A stretch of 36,954 nt of DNA from Hirudo medicinalis (lineage: Eukaryota; Annelida; Clitellata; Hirudinida; Hirudinidae), in contig MPNW01000209.1 of the NCBI GenBank assembly GCA_011800805.1, forward strand, positions 110,031 through 146,984, given 5' to 3'. The stretch's first letter is position 1. Every line of letters starts with the position of its first letter. Both the position numbers and the translations under genes were made by a program. Shown piece by piece: positions 28,101 to 36,954 of this stretch. Below the pieces are notes generated by a model. It was not told the DNA's origin and searched no databases. It worked only from the letters and a program-made list of their open reading frames with translations.

Positions 28101-31100
28101 TGGTCTGTCTGGTCTTTTGGAAATGCCACTTGTGGTTTTGGAGGAGTTAAAGAAAGGGTAAGGCTCTGTGACAGTCCGGCTCCACTTTACGGCGGTAAAA
28201 CTTGCGATGGAGACTCAGTCGAGCATGCTGATGTCGAATTGCCCCCTTGCGGTTTGAATTTTACGTTGATATTGTTAAATTATTTTAAGGAATTCTATTA
28301 TTGACAAACTTTTCCAACGTTTTCAGCCGTTGACGGAGGATGGACAGCATGGGCAGAGTGGTCAAAACCTTCAGAAACCTGTGGAGACAATGGCGGAACT
28401 TCAGTCAGGTCTAGAGAATGTACCAACCCAAAACCAGCCTTTGGTGGAGTCAACTGTAAAGGATTCAATTTTGAAACAAGAGTAGATCAACTTCCTCAAT
28501 GTCGTGCGTATTATTTATGGAAAAGTACATGTTTTTGAATGAACAGGTATAAATGATCGAATAATTTGTAAATTAATTTTTAATGTTTCAGCGGTCTGTG
28601 GAGGCTGGTCATATTGGAGCGAATGGTCAGAATGCAGCGTGACTTGTGGTCTCAATGGCGTGACTTCAAGATTGAGGGTGTGTGACAATCCGGCACCAGC
28701 CAATGGAGGGGACGCTTGTGAGGGAGAAGCTTCCCAAAGCAAAGATTGCTCCGGCTCACCTTGTCGTTAGTTAACACGAATATTTTCCCGAGTTTGGAAT
28801 TAAATTTCAAATTGTCCATCTTTCACTCGGTAATTTGGTTTTGAATCAATGGTAATCACTAAGACATCAACCCATAAATTTAAAACCTCGTATTTTACAG
28901 CGGTATGTGGTGGATGGAGTACATGGTCTGAATGGTCAAGCTGTAGTGCAAGTTGTGGCCACGGCGGACTGGTTGCGAGGAAGCGTTTCTGCGACAGTCC
29001 AGCTCCTGAACATGGAGGTTCCACTTGCGAAGGCGAATCCGCCGAATCTAGGAGTTGTACTGGATCACCGTGTCGTGAGTTGAAGTTTTAATCAGTCAGC
29101 CGTGCTGAAAAAATGTCAAGATTTGTTACATTAAAATGAAACAACTCATCAGCTGTGGATGGAGTTTGGAGCAATTGGGGAGGCTGGTCCCGATCCTCGG
29201 CAACTTGTGGTGATGGACTTTATCCAAGTAGAACCAGGGTTTGCAACAATCCTGCACCTTCCTATGGTGGCAAATTCTGCAAAGGTCCAGCTGTCAGTTA
29301 CAAGAACGTTACCGCCAGACCATGCCGTTAGTTCTCTTCTTGATAGGCTCGTTGTCTAACGATATTGAAGGATTCAATTTGAATTAATAGCTGTTGATGG
29401 AGGATGGACAGAATGGTCAGAATGGTCAGTCCCATCACTCTCCTGCGGTGAAGGATCTGTGTCTTCTAGATCAAGAAGTTGCACGGAACCAAAGCCAGCT
29501 TATTCTGGCAAGCCTTGTCCAGGATCAGCCGCAGACACTAGAAGCGCCTCAGTACCACCTTGTCGTAAGTGTTGTCGTATTATTTGGTCATGCAAGATCG
29601 CTTTTTATTATTTTTTTTTTAAATATGAGCGATTTAATACGCTTTTATTTCCAGCTGTCAATGGAGCATGGGGAGAATGGTCAGACTATTCGAGTTGTAG
29701 TGTCAGCTGCGGAGACGGCGGACTTCAACACAGAAGGAGAGCCTGCGACAACCCTGCTCCCGCATTTGAAGGATCTTACTGCCCTGGAAATCATCGGAAG
29801 TTAGAGCATGTGTCGGTCCATCATGCGGTAAGTGGTACATAAAAATCCTACTAGTCGGTAATGCCAAATATCTCAGTCGGACTAAATAAAACGCATTTAT
29901 TAGTCATAAAAACCAATCATTAAAATTTAATAACTAAATAAATTATTATTAATCATGAACTTAAAGCCGTCGACGGAAGTTGGGGAAAATGGTCGTCTTG
30001 GTCCGAACCGTCTGCCTCTTGTGGTCCTGATGTTCAAGTAACCCGCGCCAGAAACTGTGACAATCCAGCTCCTGCCAACGGTGGAAAAGAATGCGACGGA
30101 GAATCATCGAGTTCCAAGAACCTCCTCTTACACATGTGTCGTAAGTTTCAATAATCCATTTCCAGGTGTGTCCTCCATTGTCATCTAGTGTGCCGTTTGA
30201 TTTCAAACGCTGTTGACTTTATTCCTTTCCAGCCATCAACGGAGGATGGACTGAGTGGTCAGAGTGGTCGTTGTGCAGTGTAAAATGCGGAGACGGGGGA
30301 TTAGCCAAAAGGAGCAGATGCTGTGCCAATCCAGAACCACAGTACGATGGAAGGAGCTGTGATGGAGAATCTACAGATACAAAGACATGCTCTGGACCTC
30401 CTTGTGGTGAGATTTTATAAAGACAATTTTTGTTCTTATGTTATAATATGAAATTATGAAATATTTTGAGTAAATAATATACATTAATTATTTGTTAACA
30501 AGCATTAATAAGATTTTTTCATAGGAGTGAAATATTATTATTACGAATCAATGTTTTTACACCATCTCATCAGGAATCGACGGAGGATGGACGGAATGGT
30601 CGTCATGGTCGAGATGCAGCGTGACATGTGGAGAAGGAGGAATCGTTTCCAGGACCAGGACTTGCACTCAACCATCGCCAAACTTCGGAGGAAGAAATTG
30701 TCAGGGACCATCAACAGAATACGCACCTGGCCTAGCACCGCCTTGCGGTAAGTTTACAAAATCTCAGACTACATGTAATACTATTTATGTTATGGTGCTT
30801 CATAATTTAATCCTTAGCTGTCGACGGTGGTTGGGGTCAATGGGAAAGATGGTCGACATGCAGTGTCACTTGTGGTATCGGTGGAACTGTTTCCAGGAGT
30901 CGTGTTTGCGACAGTCCCAGTCCATCGAACGGTGGAAAGGAATGTCTTGGAAAGAAGAGTGAAGCTGATGATTGCTATGTGATCCCATGCCGTAAGAACA
31001 ATTTTGTTTTATTGAATTTATTTTTTCTTAAAAGTGAAATGGCTGACATTGTACTACACTCAGATTAATATCCCTTACATGTGGTTTTATTAGAATTCAA

Positions 31101-34074
31101 ATATTTTAAAATAAAATTTAACAAGATTCGAAAGATAAAAGCGTTTTTAATCAAAATAAACTTATCTTTAGCTGTCGATGGCGGATGGAGCGACTGGTCG
31201 GCATGGTCTCAGCCGACAGTTCTTTATGGGGAGACGTACGTCCAGAGAACAAGACTTTGCGATCAGCCTCAACCACAGTTTGGAGGAAAACCATGCGTCG
31301 GCGACAGCGTTGAAACGAAGAAAGTGCAACTACCTGCTGCACGTAAGAATATTTGAAGGTTCAAGATGTCAAATAATTCAAATAATAAATAAACTTTTAA
31401 GCCGTTGACGGAGGATGGAGCAGTTGGTCCAGCTGGGGAAAACCATCCGCCAGCTGCGGTCCAGCTGTCGTTTCAAGGTCAAGAAAATGCGATAACCCAA
31501 CTCCTGCTCACAGTGGAAGAAATTGCAAAGGAGAAGATAGTGAAATTAAGGCTGTCAAGCTTAAAGCCTGTCGTGAGTTTAAAGAAATGTTGAAGGATTA
31601 AGTTTGTTGAGTGGTTTTAAGGTCAACTCTCTCTCAGCTGTCGACGGAAACTGGGGTCAATGGTGTGAATGGTCAAAGTGCAGCGTCACCTGTGGAGCTG
31701 GAGGAACTGCTTCAAGAACTCGACTATGCAATGAACCTAAACCAGTCCACGGAGGATCGATGTGCAGAGGAGAAGATTCCCAATCCAAGTCTTGCTACGT
31801 TAAGCCATGCGGTTAGTTGTCTACTTTAGGATGCAATATGGTAACAAATACCCAAATACCATCACTTATAAAATTTTTACAGCTGTCGATGGTGGATGGA
31901 GCAGCTGGGGACAATGGTCTCAATGCAGTGCTACTTGTGCAGAAGGGACAGCTACCAGGAAGAGAACTTGCCAGAATCCAGTCACTGCACATGGAGGCAG
32001 ACCTTGCGAGGGCGATGATACCGAAAGTAAAACATGCAACTTGAGACCATGTGGTATGTCGGAGCAATTGTTTGGATCAGTGGTAATCATTTGGACTCAA
32101 TGAGGCCTTTCTTCACTCGACAGATGTCGACGGCAACTGGAACAACTGGTCAGAATGGTCGAGTTGCAGCGTTACTTGTGGAGAATACGGCATCACCACG
32201 AGGAACAGAAAATGTGACAATCCTGCCCCTCAATATTACGGCAAGAACTGCGCCGGACCGTTCACCGAAGCTAAGAACTGTAGCGCTTCGCCATGCGGTT
32301 GGTCCATTTTTAAATTAATAATTGTATTATTTATTTTTAACTTTAGTAATATAAATAAAATTATAATGATAAAAAGTTTAAAAAAGTTTGTATCGTTCAT
32401 ATATATATGAAAAGTGTCTTTAACCAACAGCTGTGGACGGAGGCTGGGCCGATTGGTCGACTTGGTCCTCGTGCAGCAAGACGTGTGGATTCGGAGGAAG
32501 TACGACCAGGTCGAGAGTCTGCAACAAACCTGAGGCGTCCTACGGTGGAAAACCATGCGGTGGATCAGCTTCCGAAGTCAAGTTCTGTTTTGAGACAAAT
32601 TGCGGTCAGTTTGATTTCAGTTTTCATTTTCTCGACAGTCGAAAACGACTGAATGATAACAGTATATTTTACTTTATTATTTCAAACTAATATAATATGC
32701 TATTATTGGTATTTTACAACAGTTTGTTAGCATATTAATAATTAATAATTATTAGCAAATTATTAATTAAAATATTATCAATTACACAATCATTATATTA
32801 ACATTTTTGAAAAACCACTTGAAATTTTACTCATTTTTATTGTATTAATAAATTACTTTTCTTAATTTCGACAAATTTCAGACAACTGGTCGCCATGGAC
32901 AGAATGGTCAGACTGTACTCAGCTGTGTGGCGTCAAACCCTTCCATCAAAGGAACAGGCAATGTCTCCTGGAAAACAGTGTGGTTTACGGAAAGAACATC
33001 ATTGAATATTGCGAGGGAGAACCAGTGGAGTTCAAGTACTGTGACAAACCAAGACGTAAGCTTTTTAATCATTTTTAGGGCTTCTTTATTTACTTGTAAT
33101 GTTAGTAATTTCATATGATAATTACAATAAAATTTAAAATGTTATATTATTTCTTATTATATTTATTCACTATTATTTAAATCATACAATATTTTCAGAC
33201 ATATTTGAACCTGCGAAGGAATACACTCTGAATGTACCAGGCTGCGGTGCCATTCAGGGTTCTTGCGTCAACAGCTACTTCGTCACCATGAACCGTGAAA
33301 GTCCAGACTTCAGCTTCAACAAGAACTGGAATGAATTCAAAGCTGGTTTTGGCAACACGGCAAAGGACTACTACATTGGAAACGAGTACATGCATTGCTT
33401 GACCAAAGCTGGAAATTACTATGGCGTTGCTGAGGTTGTCACCAAAGGTCAGATTAGTCGCATAAAATGTCTGACCTGGATTTAATTATTAAAAAAAAAC
33501 CGATGGTTTGTTTTCTAGCCGGCAAAAAATTTGACCTTGAATTGCCAAGACTAGTCCTTGCCTCGGAGGGTCGCAACTACGCTCTTTACACAAGCTACAA
33601 CAAATCAGAAAAGAACGAGGGCCTGCCTTTCTCAACATACGACCACGACAACGACCAGAGTTTCTACAGCAACTGCGCCAAAGTTTATACTTAAAGATCG
33701 CACAGATTCGTGACAAAATGATAACATTGATTACTTAATTTCAGGTTCACCTCGGAGGTTGGTGGTACGATTCCTGCTATGACAATGTCAACCTGTTTGG
33801 AGACTACAAGAGATACTTTGAGTTCAAATCTCTGGCCCCTGATCAGTACTTGGTGAAGGCTAGAGCTTTGGTCCAACGTCTGCCAACAGTTGACGACGTC
33901 GAAATTCAGAAGCATTACCCTGTGAAGCCACCAAGCAAGCCATATGCACCACCCTACAAGCCGAAAGAGAAACCGGATCTTTACAAGCAAAAGCCTCAGA
34001 AAGTAACTCCTCCCCCTTATCCGACAACACCAGCCTACGTCCCTCCAGTAGTAGAAGAAGAAGATTATGAATAA
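25173..34074 (+). CDS. Secreted mosaic protein: PPKY-repeat, about 24 thrombospondin type 1 repeats, fibrinogen-related domain
   Basis: About 1,890 codons in 32 coding exons. The ATG at 25173 (exon 25173-25200) with 25333-25359 gives a signal peptide ([18 protein letters not shown]). Exon 25494-26002 encodes an acidic start, then PPKYPE-type repeats rich in Pro, Lys and Tyr. Exons 26086-26225, 26290-26334 and 26415-26593 encode a first TSR split by a long insert. Twenty-two single-exon TSRs follow (26666-32604), then a degenerate TSR (32882-33055). A fibrinogen-related domain (33199-33447, 33519-33682, 33745 onward) and a Pro/Lys/Tyr tail ending EEEDYE complete it, with TAA at 34072. The protein should be extracellular; TSR WxxW motifs are known C-mannosylation sites. 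A matrix, adhesive or lectin-like defence role is inference. The summed exons are one base short of a whole number of codons, because exon 29655-29827 lacks one base (see findings). Confidence 0.9.
25494..26002 (+). CDS. Pro/Lys/Tyr-rich repeat exon of the TSR gene
   Basis: This exon encodes 169 codons plus a split codon. After [13 protein letters not shown] come about 18 units of a PPKYPE-like hexapeptide with Ser, Gln, His and Leu substitutions, then a looser Pro/Tyr/Lys-rich part ([17 protein letters not shown]). The 18-base DNA period makes the antisense strand open too. Such Tyr/Lys/Pro repeats are known from crosslinked or adhesive animal proteins, for example mussel foot proteins. That parallel is compositional, not homology I can show. 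Confidence 0.9.
26086..26593 (+). CDS. First TSR of the mosaic protein, split over three exons with an acidic insert
   Basis: Exons 26086-26225, 26290-26334 and 26415-26593. The WTSWSQW, ECSVTCG and RSRTC motifs supply C1-C3. About 65 residues follow, including a Lys/Arg part and a Ser/Asp/Glu/Tyr-rich part ([13 protein letters not shown]). Only then do C4-C6 appear (ECDGD, EPC, LPC). The borders are phase 2 inside this module, unlike the uniform phase 1 of all later TSR exons. Confidence 0.85.
26666..32604 (+). CDS. Array of 22 single-exon thrombospondin type 1 repeats
   Basis: Exons: 26666-26842, 26941-27114, 27210-27383, 27563-27736, 27807-27980, 28078-28251, 28327-28503, 28592-28765, 28901-29074, 29153-29326, 29391-29564, 29655-29827, 29967-30140, 30233-30406, 30574-30747, 30818-30991, 31172-31342, 31402-31572, 31638-31811, 31883-32053, 32124-32297 and 32431-32604. 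All are 171-177 bases with phase 1 borders, except 29655-29827 (173 bases, frameshifted). Each starts with a PVDGGW-like linker, then WSxW, a CSxTCG-type turn, RxRxCDNPAP, GGxxCxG and a final cysteine just before the donor. Uniform size and phase indicate growth by exon duplication. Confidence 0.92.
33199..34074 (+). CDS. Fibrinogen-related domain and C-terminal tail of the mosaic protein
   Basis: Exons 33199-33447, 33519-33682 and 33745-34074. Fibrinogen C-terminal hallmarks in order: a W-x4-KAGFGN stretch, [29 protein letters not shown] with the Asp-rich calcium-site region, [15 protein letters not shown], and NLFGDYKRY. The N-terminal half lacks the usual GGWTVIQRR. The domain is followed by a tail of [16 protein letters not shown] character. 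In this family the domain often binds acetylated sugars or partner proteins; binding here is not testable from sequence. Confidence 0.9.
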
Positions 34075-34122
34075 CTGAACAAGACATTCCAATGAATTCA
34101 TAACGTAATTCGTTTGAATCTC

Positions 34123-34128
34123 AATAAA
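34123..34128 (+). promoter_or_regulatory. Poly(A) signal of the TSR gene
   Basis: AATAAA lies 49 bases after the stop codon, at a suitable distance for a short 3' untranslated region. Confidence 0.7.
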
Positions 34129-35178
34129 ATTCTGCAATCTTAACTTTTGGTTAATGCCACCAAATTATCTTAAAATCTAAGCATATTTATTCAACACAAG
34201 CAGGCATAATCTATTTATTGCACTCTGTGCGTCAAGATCAAGACTTAATCAAAAGCCAGCAGGAATTCCTGCTTTGGAGAATAAGAGGCCCCCAACAAAC
34301 CTAGGATACAATACAATGGCTTGAGTAAAGGTGATCGTAGAAGTAGACTGAAAGCAAGAATATTCATACTTCAACGAGTAGGTAATCAATCGTTGCCATT
34401 GTAGAATAACTTTCAGGCACTCCATTATTCAAAAATATGATTTCAAGAAAAGATAAATATTCATTTACAGTTACATGTTTATTTACGCATTAATACAGCT
34501 TTTACTGATGAATTATTATAAACCAAAAGATAACAGCATAGCAAAAATCATTGGATCCAAACACCGATATTTCAATCATTTCTCTTTTAATCTTCAAACG
34601 AATAGTTGTATCAAGATGCAGAATTTCAAAAAAAAAAAAAACATTTGGATAATAATATTGAAAAATCACTGATAAAATATACAGAACATGCTTTTAAAAA
34701 TGAAGAAAATGCCAACACACATATGCAACCGTCCAGCTTAGACCAGCCAATCTCTTGCACCTCAGTCAGATTGTCATGGCAAAAAACAACTACATTACAC
34801 TACCTGATAAGGATCACTTGAGATCACATTAAATGAATGAAAGCTTTAAAGGGTTTCAAACATCATTCCGGTCGTTTGAACACGAGCAATGCAACAAAAT
34901 AAAATGAATCACGACGGTCGTAAAGGAATCAAGAGCAGTGCATAACTTTGCAGTTTATAAATAAATAAATACTCTGTCGGACATACTATCACGAGCATTC
35001 AAAAGAATGGGCACGGCAGTTAAAAGACGAACGAATCACATTGCCAACAAATTCAAAAAAAATTTGAATTCAGATAAATACAGCTGGTCGTTGACACCTT
35101 CAATGATGTGTAGAAAACAAGTTGCGACGTCTTCCCCAAAACACGGACGATGGACCACGCAAAGGAGGTGGCAGAAAC
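34129..35178. other. Intergenic region between the TSR gene and PRC1 copy B
   Basis: About 1 kb of AT-rich DNA holding the convergent 3' ends. Open frames are short and have no recognisable domain. Confidence 0.7.
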
Positions 35179-36954
35179 TTAGGAACAAAGTGGTGGCATT
35201 AAAAACTGATGCTTCCTCTGCTTCTTGGGAGAGTTAGGATGCTCGAGGATGCTGCTCGATATGAACGAAGTGTTGGAGGCCAGGTTTTTCTTAATTCAAA
35301 ATTATGAAGTGTTAGAAAAAGCTTTTTGGAAATAATTCTCGTTCAGATATGTAATTTTATATTCATACATTTCATGGTTACTGAAACTCTAATGAAAACG
35401 CCCATGAAACTCACATAGAATTCTTCATAACTGGCAGTAGCATTAAGAAAGTTTTCATCTAAATTTTCTATTTCAGATATCTCAATTCTGGTCTGAATGG
35501 AAATGATGATTTTAAAAAAATGACTTGAAATTAATAAACATTACTTTCAAATGCAAAAAGAAGAGCTCCTAGATTACAGTCCTCTTAAGATGAAAATTCC
35601 AAAGACAAACATTGTGATTAGGAATTTGCATGAAACCAACCAAACAACATACATCAATCATTTCAAATATTTTGTGTCAACCACTTCAGAACTTACATCT
35701 GCAACTTTATTGGCTGAGGTTGGACGACAAGTTTTGGTTCTAGCACTCCTGGGAACTGCTTGATTGGACGGTGCAGGCCTCCTTACAACAGTTCCAGGCC
35801 TGGGAGGCTTTGAGTCAGCTCCATATTTTCCTCCCTTTAAAAATAATAAACTGTTTATTCACACAGATATGTAATATGAAATTTGTGAGATAATGAAGAA
35901 GTAAACATAACATTTGGTGACATAAATAACAAAAATAAAACCTAGTATTATGCAAATATTGTATTATTGGTGCAGAGACAAAATACAAGAATTCTTTACT
36001 GCTTACATTATTCGAACTTTGACTTTCTTTCTTTGATGTTACAGGTTGGCCAGGGTCTTGTGGCGTTTGCTTTGTAATGTAATGTGCTGCATGTTCTCAA
36101 TCAACCTCAACCATAGGAAGTACATTTAGCAAAAGTGACAGAAGTCATCTGCAACTTACCTGCCTGTTCGACAATCTGTTCGAACTTTTCTTGCAGTTTT
36201 TAAAGTGTTCTTCTTTCTTCTGTGATGTTGGGGTTCTGAGGATGTGGTTTCCACAGCAGCTGTGTCTCGAGGAGGCCGGAGTGCCTCCATCGATCTGAAA
36301 CGAAGATATTCATGAGAAAACATCAAGCATTGTTTGGCATTTGCTTGTTTGAATAAGCAAAATGAAATAATTCCTATTAGCTAACCTTCCAAGCCTCCAT
36401 GTTGGACTGTAGCTGATTCTGCATTTGTTCCAAATACTCCGACAGATGTAATCCTCTAAACAGGAACTTCGTTCCTGTCGTGTCTTCGTAATGCTCAACT
36501 TTAGAGGCTAATTTCTGCTTGATCTTTAAAGTTCATGAATAAGGAATAAATATAAATATGGACATTAAATAATATTTGACAATGAAGTTACTATCATGTA
36601 ACCTTTGAAATGTCTCTCAATAGTTTGTTTCTGGGCTTGTCTTCTTTGGTGGAGCCCATGTTGTTTAAACGTCTGCTTGCATTGATGCACTTTCTCTGTT
36701 TAATAATGTGATTAAACATAAATAAACAATGGATGTGTAAAACAGGATGGTACGATAACTAAAAATCAGCGCCGGGTTTGGGAGTGATCGGGATGTGCCA
36801 CTGGCGCTGATAAAAATATAAACCTCTGCTTCCGAAAGTTCGGCAAAAGTGTCTCTGAACGATTTTTGGAGGTCGAGGATCTCCTTGTTGTCGTTGTAAT
36901 AACTTTCCATGACCAAAAGTTCTTCCTTCAATGCACTGCAATCCACCTTCTCAG
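35179..36954 (-). CDS. PRC1: PRC1/Ase1/MAP65-like cytokinesis protein, copy B, 5' truncated by window end
   Basis: A paralogue of copy A on the same strand. Exons in gene order are 36824-36949, 36603-36695, 36386-36523, 36160-36294, 36007-36069, 35697-35834, 35415-35492 and 35179-35289, all phase 0 multiples of three. The first encodes the same 42 residues as copy A exon 22184-22309. The next two give the spectrin-like fold (RKCINASRR, KFLFRGLHLSEY, EAWK). The fourth (IDGGTP, HILRTPTSQKK) aligns with copy A exon 21040-21168. The penultimate (NATASYEEFY) and last (NTSFISSSI) exons align with copy A's last two. The counterpart of copy A exon 21347-21457, with its basic CDK-like motifs, is absent. 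The N-terminal half lies beyond the window. It could be a working paralogue or a degenerating one; no stops or frameshifts are seen. Confidence 0.88.
36765..36811. repeat. GC-rich insertion-like segment with 9-bp inverted ends in a copy B intron
   Basis: ATCAGCGCC (36765-36773) and GGCGCTGAT (36803-36811) flank 29 GC-rich bases inside an otherwise AT-rich intron. Copy A has no such segment in the matching intron. It could be a tiny mobile-element remnant or an intronic hairpin. Confidence 0.5.

Noticed and set aside
26666..32604. Regularly spaced similar units suggesting a CRISPR or satellite array
   Set aside because: The units are protein-coding TSR exons with splice borders and diverged DNA, in a eukaryotic gene.
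33691..34137. 148-codon minus-strand frame
   Set aside because: Antisense of the fibrinogen-domain last exon and Pro/Lys/Tyr tail.

Overview
This is invertebrate animal nuclear DNA. It is AT-rich, with short phase-consistent introns, GT-AG splice sites and very abundant trinucleotide microsatellites. The exon sizes of the receptor gene match the ancestral animal nicotinic receptor pattern. I cannot assign a phylum from the sequence alone. Three isolated N bases (3365, 15370, 22315) look like collapsed assembly gaps, and the window appears to stop at a contig break.

Region 1 (about 1-18,000, plus strand) is one long, intron-rich nicotinic acetylcholine receptor (Cys-loop) gene. Seven exons are secure (8591-17768). 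A likely signal-peptide exon lies at 405-477, and I could not find the exon expected between them. Its introns carry nearly all the microsatellites in the window and a decayed Ty3/gypsy integrase (about 5550-6060).

Region 2 (20006-23268, minus strand) is a PRC1/Ase1/MAP65-type cytokinesis protein, copy A, in twelve visible exons. Its middle is missing at the N at 22315. A partial paralogue, copy B, lies at 35179-36954 on the same strand and runs off the window end. The two copies are diverged everywhere except for one exon that differs by a single synonymous base.

Region 3 (about 24,979-34,128, plus strand) sits between the two PRC1 copies. It encodes a secreted mosaic protein of about 1,890 residues: signal peptide, Pro/Lys/Tyr-rich hexapeptide region, about 24 thrombospondin type 1 repeats (one per exon for most), a fibrinogen-related domain and a Pro/Lys/Tyr-rich acidic-ended tail. 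It looks like a crosslinkable matrix, adhesive or defence glycoprotein. I found no name for it. Many repeats have lost the C1 and C5 cysteines together. One repeat carries a 1-base frameshift.

The three gene families are functionally unrelated (neurotransmission, cytokinesis, extracellular matrix). Nothing suggests a shared pathway.
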